From positions 2,294,001 through 2,358,000 of the forward strand of contig NZ_LT906473.1 in assembly GCF_900187295.1 (NCBI RefSeq): a DNA stretch of 64,000 nucleotides. Reading direction: 5' to 3'. How positions within the stretch are numbered: the first letter of the stretch is position 1; every line of letters starts with the position of its first letter. Of this stretch, positions 16,348 to 26,395 are shown piece after piece. This DNA is from Corynebacterium cystitidis. GTDB taxonomy: Bacteria; Actinomycetota; Actinomycetes; Mycobacteriales; Mycobacteriaceae. The notes below the pieces were generated by a model. The model saw nothing but the letters and a program-made list of their open reading frames with translations. It was not told the origin of the DNA and ran no database searches. The translations under genes and the position numbers were made by a program.

Positions 16348-18378
16348 ATGCGCGATATTGATCCTGAACTTCTCGACGACATCATCGGCCAACCAGCCCT
16401 AGAGTGGGCACAAGCCTGGTCCGATGACACCCTCGCCGCCTTCGACTTGGAACCGCTGCAGTCGCGGATCTTGGAGGTGCTCGACACCGATGCCCGCATC
16501 CCGTATGTCACCCGGCGTGGCGAATTTTTGTACAACTTCTGGCGCGATGCCGACCGCCCGCGCGGTGTGTGGCGCAGGACGCTTATCGACGAGTACCTCA
16601 CCGACTCCCCCACCTGGGAGGAACTCATCGACGTTGACGCCCTAGCCGCCGCGGAAGATGAGGACTGGGTGTGGAAGGGCGCCGTGGTACGTGCCCCGCA
16701 GTATGACCGTGCGCTGATCAAACTTTCCCGCGGCGGTGCCGATGCAACCGTGGTGCGCGAGTTCGATATGGCTAGTCTCGACTTGGCTAGTCTCGATGGC
16801 AGCCTCGGCAGCAGCGCCGCGTTTGTACTTCCGGAAGCGAAAAGCTACGTCTCTTGGGCCGGCGATGATGTGCTGGTGGGCACCGACACCGGCGCGGGTT
16901 CCCTGACGGAATCCGGCTACCCGCGCGAAGTCCGCCTGTGGCGTCGCGGCCAGCAGCTTTCCGACGCCCAAGTGATCTTCTCCGGCCAACCAGACGACGT
17001 GTTGGTTGTCGGCTCCTACGACCCCACTCCAGGTTTTGAGCGCACCGTCGTCACGCGCGCGATCGACTTCTACAACTCCGAAACCTTCATCGACGGGGTG
17101 CGCCTCGACATCCCCACCGACTGCGAGGCCACCGCGCACCGCCAGTGGCTCTTCCTCCAACCTCGCACCACGTTTTCAGACATCCCGGCCGGAGCATTAG
17201 CCGTTATGCTTTACGACGACTACCTTTCCGGCTCCCGAGACTTCACCCTTCTGGTAGAGCCTGATGAGCACACCTCAGTGGAGTCCCTCGCATTTACTGC
17301 TTCCGAGCTGCTGGTGACCACTCTTGTGGACGTGGCCACCCAAATCCACTCCTACCGGCTGGGCACCTGGGAGTGTCGGGAGGTGGGGTTGCCGGGGGCG
17401 TCGTCGGCAAGCGTGGTTGCCACAAGCCCGCTCGACGGCGACGAGTACTGGATCAACACCTCCAGCTTCACCCAACCGTCCACCCTGCTCCGCGGCTCCG
17501 GAGGAGGGTCGGTCGCCGGCACAGAGGTCGTCGAGGTGAAGCGGGCGCCGGAACTATTCGATGCTTCTGGCCTTGAAACCCGCCAACACTGGGTTGAATC
17601 TGCCGACGGAACGAAAATTCCGTACTTCATTACCGGTAACTTCTCTAGCGGTGACTCCCATGAACCGCGCCCCACACTCGTCGGGGGCTACGGCGGGTTC
17701 GAGGTCTCACTCACTCCCGGCTACTCCGCAGTGCGGGGACGCGCATGGCTGGAACGCGGGTACTACTACGTGCAACCCAACCTTCGTGGCGGCGGCGAAT
17801 TCGGACCGCAGTGGCACTCCCAGGTGGTCAAAACCAACCGCCACAAAGTGTGGGAAGACCATCGAGCTACGCTCGATGACCTAGTGCGTCGCGGTTACAC
17901 CACGCCCGAACTGATCGGGATTCGCGGCGGATCCAACGGCGGGCTGCTCACCTCCGGAGCTTTAGTCCAGTACCCCGACGCACTCGGGGCCGCCGTGATC
18001 CAGGTGCCGTTGACGGACATGCTGCGCTACCACACCCTGTCAGCCGGCGCGTCATGGATGGCGGAATACGGCAACCCCGACGACCCCACCGAACGCGCCG
18101 CCATTGAAAAATGGTCACCGCTGCACAACATCCCACAGCACAACATCCCCGGAGGAACGAACTCGCCGCTGCCTCCGGCGCTGGTCACCACCTCCACCCG
18201 CGACGACCGCGTCCACCCAGCGCATGCCCGCAGGTTTGCGCTCGCCCTGCACCAGGCAGGCCAGCCCGTGGACTACTACGAAAACACTGTCGGCGGCCAC
18301 GCAGGGGCTGCAGACAACACCCAGACCGCGCGCGTGGAGGCACTGATCTACTCCTGGTTAGATCGCCAGCTTGGCTAG
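16348..18378 (+). CDS. S9 family prolyl oligopeptidase
   Basis: A 676-residue cytoplasmic serine peptidase of the prolyl oligopeptidase family. The N-terminal two thirds form the beta-propeller that gates the active site. The C-terminal alpha/beta hydrolase domain has the nucleophile S529 in RGGSNGGLL, an acidic residue in TRDDRVHP (619-620) and H651 in GGHAGAAD. There is no signal peptide. A TATGCT -10 box at 16336-16341 is 6 bases from the ATG and no Shine-Dalgarno is seen, so the mRNA is probably leaderless. Two copies of the 13-bp word lie inside (16580, 17401). Confidence 0.92.
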   Translation: MRDIDPELLDDIIGQPALEWAQAWSDDTLAAFDLEPLQSRILEVLDTDARIPYVTRRGEFLYNFWRDADRPRGVWRRTLIDEYLTDSPTWEELIDVDALAAAEDEDWVWKGAVVRAPQYDRALIKLSRGGADATVVREFDMASLDLASLDGSLGSSAAFVLPEAKSYVSWAGDDVLVGTDTGAGSLTESGYPREVRLWRRGQQLSDAQVIFSGQPDDVLVVGSYDPTPGFERTVVTRAIDFYNSETFIDGVRLDIPTDCEATAHRQWLFLQPRTTFSDIPAGALAVMLYDDYLSGSRDFTLLVEPDEHTSVESLAFTASELLVTTLVDVATQIHSYRLGTWECREVGLPGASSASVVATSPLDGDEYWINTSSFTQPSTLLRGSGGGSVAGTEVVEVKRAPELFDASGLETRQHWVESADGTKIPYFITGNFSSGDSHEPRPTLVGGYGGFEVSLTPGYSAVRGRAWLERGYYYVQPNLRGGGEFGPQWHSQVVKTNRHKVWEDHRATLDDLVRRGYTTPELIGIRGGSNGGLLTSGALVQYPDALGAAVIQVPLTDMLRYHTLSAGASWMAEYGNPDDPTERAAIEKWSPLHNIPQHNIPGGTNSPLPPALVTTSTRDDRVHPAHARRFALALHQAGQPVDYYENTVGGHAGAADNTQTARVEALIYSWLDRQLG

Positions 18379-18397
18379 AAAGTAAGATGAATCCACG

Positions 18398-19744
18398 ATG
18401 ACTAGCAACAGGCTGCGCTCCACACCCATCCCCGGCAACCGCGACGGGTACACCGGCGTCGACTTCAACCTCGGCTACCACATCAGGCACTATGACCTCG
18501 ACCTGACCTACCGTGTGGACCCCAACCGTCTCGAAGGCACCGCCACCCTGCTGATGGATAACTGGGCTCCCCTGCGCGGCCTCACTCTCGATTTGATGCA
18601 GAACATGGTCGCCCGCCGCGTTGTCGCCCACGGCAGCGCAGGCCTGAACATCACGGTGGCCAAGTTCAAACAGTCCGGTAACAAACTGCGCATCACATTC
18701 GCAGACGAAGTGCCCGTGGATTCTGAGTTCCGCCTCGCCATTTCCTACGGCGGCAATCCCCGCCCACGCCGCACCTCCTGGGGAGATATCGGCTGGGAGG
18801 AGCTGGAAAACGGCGCGCTGGTAGCCAGCCAGCCCAATGGTGCACCGTCCTGGTTCCCGTGCGACGACACCCCCGACGAGAAAGCCACCTACACCCTCAC
18901 CATCAGCGCGGATGATCCTTATGTTGTGGTGTGCAACGGGCGGCTCGTCGATAAGCGAAGTGGTAGTTCACGCACCACCTGGCGCTACGAAACCACCCAT
19001 CGCATGGCCACCTACCTGGCCACCGTGCAGGTCGGCGAGTACCAACGCCACGAGCTGGGCCGCAACACCCACGTGTGGGTCAGCGCGCAGAACGCTGCCG
19101 CCGCCTGCACCGCGCTGCGCGACCAGCAGGCCATGCTCGACTTCTACGAGCAGCTTTTTGGCCCCTACCCTTTTGCTGAGTACACGGTGGTGGTCACCGA
19201 CGATGAGTTGGAGATCCCGCTGGAGGCGCAAGGCCTGAGCATTTTTGGTGTGAACCACATGACTGGCTGGGAACGACTGATCGCGCATGAGCTCGCCCAC
19301 CAGTGGTTTGGCAATTCGCTGGGCGTGGCGCAGTGGGACGATATTTGGCTCAACGAGGGGTTTGCCTGCTACTGCGAGTGGCTCTGGTTCGAGCATCGTG
19401 GCACACCCGCCCAGGTCAATGTGGACCGCGAGTACGCGATTTTGCAGCGTAAACCGAAGGATATCGTGGTGGGTTCGCCGGGCCCGCGCGACATGTTCGA
19501 CGACCGCGTGTACAAGCGTGGCGCCATGGCGTTGCACGCTTTACGACGAGCACTTGGCAGCTCCGCCTTTTTCGACGCGTTGCGCCGCTATGTTGCCGCC
19601 GGAGCCCATAGTGTTGTGGAGCCGCAGGATTTGAAGCGTGAACTGTATGGCGCCGCTGAGGCTACGGCTGTTGGGCGCGCGCGTATCGACGACATCCTCC
19701 ACGACTGGCTCTTTGAGATGTCGCTGCCGGAGTGTCCTCGATGA
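18398..19744 (+). CDS. M1 family zinc metallopeptidase
   Basis: A 448-residue aminopeptidase-type enzyme with the M1 N-terminal beta domain and gluzincin core: zinc ligands H297 and H301 in HELAHQWFG and E320 in NEGFACYCEW, general base E298. The exopeptidase GAMEN motif is replaced by EAQGLSIFGVN, as in several actinobacterial members, and the C-terminal helical domain of long M1 enzymes is missing. No signal peptide. TAAGAT at 18383-18388 may be the -10 of a leaderless transcript. The stop overlaps the next start (ATGA). Confidence 0.9.
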   Translation: MTSNRLRSTPIPGNRDGYTGVDFNLGYHIRHYDLDLTYRVDPNRLEGTATLLMDNWAPLRGLTLDLMQNMVARRVVAHGSAGLNITVAKFKQSGNKLRITFADEVPVDSEFRLAISYGGNPRPRRTSWGDIGWEELENGALVASQPNGAPSWFPCDDTPDEKATYTLTISADDPYVVVCNGRLVDKRSGSSRTTWRYETTHRMATYLATVQVGEYQRHELGRNTHVWVSAQNAAAACTALRDQQAMLDFYEQLFGPYPFAEYTVVVTDDELEIPLEAQGLSIFGVNHMTGWERLIAHELAHQWFGNSLGVAQWDDIWLNEGFACYCEWLWFEHRGTPAQVNVDREYAILQRKPKDIVVGSPGPRDMFDDRVYKRGAMALHALRRALGSSAFFDALRRYVAAGAHSVVEPQDLKRELYGAAEATAVGRARIDDILHDWLFEMSLPECPR

Positions 19745-21072
19745 CTGGCCCTCACCCTGGCGATGGGAAAGCCGGCGGTGTGAAGGCGCTGTCGCTGGCC
19801 ACGATCTTCGCTGCGTTGTCAGGGTTTGTGGTGATTTGGGTGGCGCAATGGCCCCTCGACGCCGAAACACAATTGCGGTATTTCCAGGCCTACTGGGGTT
19901 TGTTTTTCGCCTCTGCCGGTGTGATCGATGGGATTACGCAAGAAACCACCCGTGCCGTGGCCGCGCGGGCCTCGCAAGCGCGGACTTCGCAGGCTCAGTC
20001 CGCGGAGGCCAGAGAATGTACAGCGTCCCGCCAGATCGCTAAGGAGGGCGGGGCCGAGTCCGCCAGTCCGTGGCGGTTCGGCGCGGTGGTAGCCACAGTA
20101 GTGTTCACTGTGGTGCTGGTGGCCAGCTTCTTCATCATGACTAGCGTGGTTCCACCCTCCCCGGGCCTAGCCACCGGGCTGCTTGCGTTCGGCTTGGTGA
20201 GCTATGTGTTCCAGGCGGTGCTGTCGGGCATTTTGTCGGGAGCGAACCTGTGGGGGCAATACGCCAGCCTCGTCGCGCTCGACTCCGGTGTGCGCCTGGC
20301 GCTGGCGCTGGTGGCGTGGGGGTTCGGCTGGGGGTTGGAGGCGTTTCTGCTGATCACGGTGATCGGTACGCTGAGCTGGGTGGCGGTGCTGGTGGGGTCG
20401 TCGTCGTCGGCACGCGCGGCGATCGGGGCGCAACTTGACGTCGCACCCGGCCCCTACGCCCGGCGCGTACTCCAAGCCATGCTGGCCTCCGGGGCAAATG
20501 CTGCGTTGATCACCGGCTACCCTACTTTCCTCAACGCGGCGTTCCCACAAGAGGACCCCACCACCACGATCACGATTGCCGGTGTCATCAACGCCGTGAC
20601 ACTCACCCGCGCCCCGATCCTCGTCCCGCTGCAACGGTTCCAATCTATGCTCGTCGTTAAGTTCGTTGAAGCCGGGCGCGGAATATACCGGGCGCTCGCA
20701 AAACCTGTGGCCGCAGTGCTGGGCCTGGGCGTTCTCGGGTTTGTGGCTGCCTGGCTGGTGGGTCCGTGGATCCTGAAGATCGCGTTCAAACCGGAACTGT
20801 TTGTCAACGGGCTAACGCTTGGGCTGCTCACATTCGCTTCGGCACTGACTGGCAGCCTGATGATCACCGGCACGGCAGTACTCGCGCTGGAGCAGCACGG
20901 CTGGTATGTGGCGGGGTGGCTGGTGGCATCCGCAGTGGCGTACCTGATCCTGTTCTTTGCACCGTTGGGGCTGTTGCCGGCGGTGATTGTGTCGCTGATG
21001 GCAGGCCCAATGGCAGGTGCTGTGGTGCACCTGCTGGGGTTAGGTCGTGCTCGCCGGATCGCTCGCAGCTGA
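19741..21072 (+). CDS. Polytopic membrane protein, flippase-like
   Basis: A 443-residue protein with about 11-12 hydrophobic helices and a polar Ala/Gln/Arg-rich loop at about residues 78-110. The layout resembles polysaccharide or lipid flippases of the MOP superfamily (Wzx-like); no clear motif fixes the substrate. The start ATG overlaps the TGA of the M1 peptidase. Its last 33 bases overlap the 3' end of the convergent HNH gene. Given the rhamnose genes nearby, export of an envelope glycolipid is a reasonable guess. Confidence 0.7.
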   Translation: MTGPHPGDGKAGGVKALSLATIFAALSGFVVIWVAQWPLDAETQLRYFQAYWGLFFASAGVIDGITQETTRAVAARASQARTSQAQSAEARECTASRQIAKEGGAESASPWRFGAVVATVVFTVVLVASFFIMTSVVPPSPGLATGLLAFGLVSYVFQAVLSGILSGANLWGQYASLVALDSGVRLALALVAWGFGWGLEAFLLITVIGTLSWVAVLVGSSSSARAAIGAQLDVAPGPYARRVLQAMLASGANAALITGYPTFLNAAFPQEDPTTTITIAGVINAVTLTRAPILVPLQRFQSMLVVKFVEAGRGIYRALAKPVAAVLGLGVLGFVAAWLVGPWILKIAFKPELFVNGLTLGLLTFASALTGSLMITGTAVLALEQHGWYVAGWLVASAVAYLILFFAPLGLLPAVIVSLMAGPMAGAVVHLLGLGRARRIARS

Positions 21073-22173
21073 TTCTGCGGCGGGACTGGGCGCGGCGCGC
21101 GGCGGGCCGTGTTTGACTAGCCGCATGGCCCCGCCCCGGGCCACCGGGTGATCATTCAGCCTCGCCTGCCCAAACGGTGAGACGTGGTAGTTTTCGCCGC
21201 CGCGTTGTTCGATGTGGCCGTAGATGTCGGTGTCGCTCATCCTGCCGTTGTCGTAGTCGCACACGGTGGACAGATTGTTGTTAGAGGTGGGTCCGCCGCG
21301 CGAGTACGGTACGTTGTGGTTGATTTGGCAGTAGTCGGCACCGGTGCCACACCCGTCGCAGGTGCATACGGGTTCGACGGCGGCGCGTGCTTCGCGCTGC
21401 TTGTCTGTGGCGAACCGGCCTTCGAACACGTTGAGTACACCCAGCATGGGTGAGACTAGGACGATGCGGCAGTGTTCGGCAAGGTTTTCGCGCGCCAGGT
21501 CTGAGGACAGCACGCGGGTGCCGTTGGTCAGCGACAGGATCACATCACCGTCGGGAAGTTCTTCACCGATGGAGGCGACGTCGTCGGCACGCACGATCAC
21601 GCGGGCGGCAAGTTTCGGTTCGGTGGCTTCGCCCCCACCGAAGATGCGTTTGATGGCTTCTTCGGCGCGTTGGTCTTCGGGCACGCTGGCCAGTGAGTCC
21701 ATGGCGGCGCGCACGAGGTGGCCGGGCGCGGTGGCGGTCAGGCGCATGTTGGTGGAGTTTGGGAGTGCACGGGCGCTTATCGACGTTTCGTTCGTGACTT
21801 TTTCGGGGCCGTTGTATTTGGCGAGGAGCTCGTTTCCGCGTGCTCGGATGGTGCGCAGGATTGGTGGCTGTTTGGTTAGTTCCTCGCGCATTTTCCAGGA
21901 GTGCTTTTTGTTGTTGAGCTTGTTGATCTGCTTCTCAATTTCATTGAGTGTGTGCAGTGTGTGACGTTTTTCGGCGGCGGTGCGGCGGGAGCGTTCTTGG
22001 TAGCGGGTGTGCCCTGTGGAGCCGTAGTAGACGGTGGCGAGTTTTTGCAGCAGTTTCGCCATGGTGGTGTCTAGGCCGTCTTTGCACATATCAATGACCG
22101 ACTTGCCGTATGCGCCCTCCAGGATGGAGATTGCGCTGGCCCAGCCGGCTGCGAATGTCTGATATGTGGTCAT
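21040..22173 (-). CDS. HNH endonuclease domain protein (DUF222-like)
   Basis: A 377-residue protein. The N-terminal two thirds are helical and polar, as in DUF222 proteins; the C-terminal part has the HNH zinc module: paired cysteines CTCDGCGTGADYC, then QINHNVPYSRGGPTSNNNLSTVC. Such genes are frequent, multicopy and rapidly duplicated in actinobacteria; whether they are nucleases of mobile DNA or domesticated is unknown. It is convergent with and overlaps the flippase-like gene, and divergent from rmlB. Confidence 0.85.
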   Translation of the reverse strand: MTTYQTFAAGWASAISILEGAYGKSVIDMCKDGLDTTMAKLLQKLATVYYGSTGHTRYQERSRRTAAEKRHTLHTLNEIEKQINKLNNKKHSWKMREELTKQPPILRTIRARGNELLAKYNGPEKVTNETSISARALPNSTNMRLTATAPGHLVRAAMDSLASVPEDQRAEEAIKRIFGGGEATEPKLAARVIVRADDVASIGEELPDGDVILSLTNGTRVLSSDLARENLAEHCRIVLVSPMLGVLNVFEGRFATDKQREARAAVEPVCTCDGCGTGADYCQINHNVPYSRGGPTSNNNLSTVCDYDNGRMSDTDIYGHIEQRGGENYHVSPFGQARLNDHPVARGGAMRLVKHGPPRAAPSPAAESAASDPASTT

Positions 22174-22221
22174 GTTTCTGAGGCTAAAACAAGGCGCAAC
22201 TTTTTGCTCACCCTAGTTTGA

Positions 22222-23271
<1,050 letters not shown>

Positions 23272-23306
23272 GCCAGCAAGCAAGCTAGTAAGTAAGCTTA
23301 GGTGCC

Positions 23307-24668
23307 ATGCAGGTTTCTCCCACGGCGATTGACGGGCTTCTCATTGTTGAGCTAGATGTGCACGGTGATGCGCGCGGCTGGTTTAAGGAGAATTGGCAGC
23401 GCGAGAAAATGGTTGCGGCCGGGTTGCCGGATTTTTCGCCGGTGCAAAACAACATTAGCTTCAACACGTCGCGGGGGACCACGCGCGGGTTGCATGCAGA
23501 GCCGTGGGATAAGTACGTGTCGGTGGCGAGTGGTGCGGTTTTCGGGGCGTGGATTGATCTGCGGGAGGGCTCATCGTCGTATGGCGCACAGGTGACCTGC
23601 GAGATCAGCCCGTCGGTTGCGGTGTTTGTGCCGCGCGGGGTGGCCAATGGCTTTCAGGCACTTCACGACGACACCGCCTACGTGTATCTTGTCAACGCGC
23701 ATTGGTCGCCGGATGCGCAGTATTCTTTTGTGAACTTGGACGAAGTTCAGTGGCCTCTGGAGCCCACGGAGGTTTCTGATAAGGACATCGCGCATCCCGC
23801 GCTTGCCGATGCCACCCCAGTCCCACCGCGCCAAGTGCTGGTGACCGGTGCACATGGGCAGTTGGGGCGGGCTTTGAAGGTGATTGCACCGGGGTGGGAG
23901 TATTGCAGCCGTGAGGAATTCGACATTACCGCGCCTCGGGCGCAGTTGCAGCGGTCGCGGGACTGGTCGCAGTACTCGGCGATCATTAACACTGCTGCCT
24001 ATAACGATGTCAACGGTGCTGAAACCGACCGCGCCACCGCGTGGGCTGTTAATGCTGAGGCACCGGCCCGTCTGGCTTCGATCGCAGCGGAGCATAACCT
24101 CACCTTTGTGCACGTCAGCAGTGACTACGTGTTTGATGGCACGCGTGAGGTCCACGCCGAAGATGAGGTGCCCAGCCCCTTGAGCCTGTATGGGGCGTCG
24201 AAGGCGGCGGGGGAAGCGTCGGCACGCGTGGTGCCCAAACACTATGTGATTCGCACCTCGTGGGTGTTTGGCGAGGGCAAGAATTTTATGCGCACAATGG
24301 CGGATCTTGCTGCGCGCGGAGTCGAACCACGGGTGATTTACGACCAGCGCGGCCGCCCCACCAGCGCCGAAGATCTGGCCAAAGGGATTAAGCACCTGCT
24401 GGATGTGGGGGCGGAGTATGGGGTGTACAACGTGTCGTCGGCAGGCGATGTGGTGGGCCGCGACGAGATTGCCATGGCCGTGTTCATCGGGCTCGGGCAT
24501 GATCCGTCTTCGGTGCACCCGGTAACTACCGAGGAGTATGCGCAGCTAGTGGGCCGGGAGGCTGCGCGCCCGAAAAATTCGGCGTTTGATTTGTCGAAGA
24601 TCGAAGCAACCGGTTTCCGTCCGAGCAACTGGCGTGCAGCCCTTGCGTTGTACCTTGCTACGCTCTGA
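23307..24668 (+). CDS. rmlCD: Fused dTDP-4-dehydrorhamnose 3,5-epimerase / reductase
   Basis: A 453-residue bifunctional enzyme. Residues about 1-165 are the RmlC cupin epimerase (VELDVHGDARGWFKENW, catalytic histidine in TRGLHAEPWDKYV, FVPRGVANGFQAL). From about residue 176 it is the RmlD reductase (VLVTGAHGQLGRAL, HVSSDYVFDGTR, SLYGASKAAGE with Tyr and Lys, VIRTSWVFGEGKNF). The fusion carries out the last two steps of dTDP-rhamnose synthesis and is the usual arrangement in corynebacteria. It follows rmlB by 35 bases. Confidence 0.95.
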   Translation: MQVSPTAIDGLLIVELDVHGDARGWFKENWQREKMVAAGLPDFSPVQNNISFNTSRGTTRGLHAEPWDKYVSVASGAVFGAWIDLREGSSSYGAQVTCEISPSVAVFVPRGVANGFQALHDDTAYVYLVNAHWSPDAQYSFVNLDEVQWPLEPTEVSDKDIAHPALADATPVPPRQVLVTGAHGQLGRALKVIAPGWEYCSREEFDITAPRAQLQRSRDWSQYSAIINTAAYNDVNGAETDRATAWAVNAEAPARLASIAAEHNLTFVHVSSDYVFDGTREVHAEDEVPSPLSLYGASKAAGEASARVVPKHYVIRTSWVFGEGKNFMRTMADLAARGVEPRVIYDQRGRPTSAEDLAKGIKHLLDVGAEYGVYNVSSAGDVVGRDEIAMAVFIGLGHDPSSVHPVTTEEYAQLVGREAARPKNSAFDLSKIEATGFRPSNWRAALALYLATL

Positions 24669-24685
24669 ATGCACTGCGGGTGTTC

Positions 24686-24724
24686 ACGCGCGAAGCTTTA
24701 CGCGCGAAGCTTTACGCGCGAAGC
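24686..24724. repeat. Tandem 14-bp repeat at a gene end
   Basis: Almost three copies of ACGCGCGAAGCTTT (24686-24699, 24700-24713, then ACGCGCGAAGC). The stop codon of the leftward membrane protein gene (24712) lies inside the array, so slippage here would alter that protein's C-terminus. A related TTTACGCGCGAA occurs once more near 26155. Confidence 0.85.
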
Positions 24725-25095
24725 CGGAAAGCGGCAAAAGCAGCAACAACTCCCGCAGGCAGAATCAAGAGTGCTGCACCGTGGCCAATTGCTTGCCCAC
24801 CGCCCGCCATACTCCCGTTCACCAAGAACCCAAGGAGAAAAGTGACAAGCGTTGCACCCAAGGCCACTTCGAAGTACGAGACGAGGTTGCGGATCGACTG
24901 CACAGACCGCGCAAGTTCGGACCCTTCGTTATACGCTCCGCTCAACGATTCACGGAGCAAGAATCCACGAAAAACACCGACTACGATCAACAGTCCTGCC
25001 GTAGCGACGGCAAAGAACTCACCATCAGCGACCGTTTTCCAGATGAAGACAGCCGCAGTGAAAGTCAGCAGAAGAAAATAAGCCGGAACCTTCAT
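24712..25095 (-). CDS. Small four-TM membrane protein
   Basis: A 127-residue hydrophobic protein with spans at about residues 3-18, 26-44, 74-92 and 103-122. The ATG at 25095 is preceded by GGAAAGGAAT, an excellent Shine-Dalgarno, so this start is preferred over the longer frame from 25209. A short acidic loop (SGAYNEGSELARSVQSIRN) lies between spans 2 and 3. No family is recognised. Its start lies inside the upstream zinc-ribbon-like ORF on the same strand, suggesting a two-gene operon. Confidence 0.7.
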   Translation of the reverse strand: MKVPAYFLLLTFTAAVFIWKTVADGEFFAVATAGLLIVVGVFRGFLLRESLSGAYNEGSELARSVQSIRNLVSYFEVALGATLVTFLLGFLVNGSMAGGGQAIGHGAALLILPAGVVAAFAAFRLRA

Positions 25096-25291
25096 ATTCC
25101 TTTCCAAACATACGACCATTCCACATCCACTGCAACAGCTTATTGCAGCGTGGGCAGGATGTGGATGCGTTGGAGTCAAAACCTCTTTGAGAAGCGACCA
25201 TCCCATCAATCAATTCAGGTGTGAGTCCAAGCTCTTTGGAGTATCTCAGCGTCAGGATATCTCCCTTAATCCGATATTCTCGATACTCCAT
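25025..25291 (-). CDS. Small cysteine-rich (zinc-ribbon-like) protein
   Basis: An 88-residue ORF with the pair SCPRCNKLLQ and, 30 residues later, FHCGCLHLE, spacing that fits a zinc ribbon. It overlaps the start of the membrane protein gene by 71 bases. GGGAGG lies directly against the ATG at 25291, too close for ideal use, so the start may be elsewhere. No family is recognised and it could be a chance ORF; the cysteine pattern is the main support. Confidence 0.45.
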   Translation of the reverse strand: MEYREYRIKGDILTLRYSKELGLTPELIDGMVASQRGFDSNASTSCPRCNKLLQWMWNGRMFGKEYEGSGLFSSADFHCGCLHLENGR

Positions 25292-25373
25292 CCTCCCGGG
25301 TTGCCCAAGAGGTGAAAACTCTCATACCTAACTGTAAGATTCTTCTCTTCAACAACGTTCGCGAAAACGAAAT

Positions 25374-26084
25374 CTAAAGACCGTCAGGGCTAGCAATACG
25401 TTCCCGGAACACCCTCTGCGGGTGGTTGGTGTCCGCACCAGAAACCACGCCGACAAAGCCGCGGCCCGGGATCCATGCGGGGCTGCCGGAGTCACCGGGG
25501 CCTACACCGGGAAGGTGACTATGCACGTTCTTGTTATTGTTGGGGCCGGTTCCAACATCAGTAACCCGGCCGCACACGACGCGGTGGTCGGTGCGATCCC
25601 ACGCGCAGAGCTGCTCGCCTGGTCGTACGGTGTGGTGCGGGACGCGGGCATCCCCGGTGTGGATGTTCGCACCAATATTAATGCCGTCGACGAAGCGGAT
25701 CTTCGCCACATCTGTGGCACCAGCGTTCAGGTCGAGCATATTGGAGTGCTCCACGAAACCGATCAGCTGGGCGTGCGAATTAAACACAGGTTCTCCGGGG
25801 AACGCGCAGTGGGCAGCGGTGTAGCCGACGCGTGCTGCTCGGTCGACGTAGCCCAAGGTGCACGTGTTCCAGATGTGGCCGCGGAAGCCCATGATTTCGT
25901 CACCTTGGGTAACAGTAGTGCCACGCGGTGCTGCCAGGCCGAGGGCAGGTGCCGCCGCTGAGGATCCCTGCACAGGCACCGACGACGCATGCGCCTCCGG
26001 CACGACACCGAGCGAACCTGCCCCAATCACGCCGACGCTGAGCAGCCAAGCGCACGCAGCCCCGACCATTTTCTTGAAACGCAT
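25374..26084 (-). CDS. Secreted S1 family (chymotrypsin-like) serine protease
   Basis: A 236-residue exported protease. Signal peptide at about 1-33 (basic start MRFKK, cleavage near AHAS). The triad is visible: histidine in GYTAAHCAF, aspartate in AGATDVAKIRF, serine in GVGPGDSGSPAW. Two cysteine pairs (TCTLG with AAHC, LCAW with VVCG) probably form disulfides. No pro-domain and no cell-wall anchor are seen. The ATG at 26084 follows a perfect AGGAGG. Confidence 0.9.
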   Translation of the reverse strand: MRFKKMVGAACAWLLSVGVIGAGSLGVVPEAHASSVPVQGSSAAAPALGLAAPRGTTVTQGDEIMGFRGHIWNTCTLGYVDRAARVGYTAAHCAFPGEPVFNSHAQLIGFVEHSNMLDLNAGATDVAKIRFVDGINIGANIHTGDARVPHHTVRPGEQLCAWDRTDHRVVCGRVTDVGTGPNNNKNVHSHLPGVGPGDSGSPAWIPGRGFVGVVSGADTNHPQRVFRERIASPDGL

Positions 26085-26395
26085 GTTACCTCCTGTTACT
26101 GGCGTTGCAGTTTACCTTACACTGCGCACCGCCGTGCGTCACTGCACGACTTCTTTACGCGCGAACAGGTTTCATCATTATCCAGCAAGACACACAAGAC
26201 CAGTGACCTATGGTTCTGATCACATCCATTGACTTGGAGTGATTCAGAGCGTTAATCTCCCCGATATAGTCGTTTTCGTCGAGTGCGGAGGGAACATGCG
26301 GAGGCAGGCTTATCGACGACAAACAAGACCCGGAAAGCTCCCAGTGTAAAAGTATGCAAGCTGAGCTGCCGCAATAGCCAAGAAGGGGTAAACCA
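26085..26395. other. Intergenic region between protease and transporter genes
   Basis: This 311-bp stretch holds no credible gene. GATATAGT near 26260 may be the -10 of the transporter operon, giving a leader of about 125 bases. That leader contains a one-mismatch copy of the 13-bp word (GGCTTATCGACGA, 26307-26319), and the leftward protease promoter must lie near 26100-26200. Confidence 0.5.
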
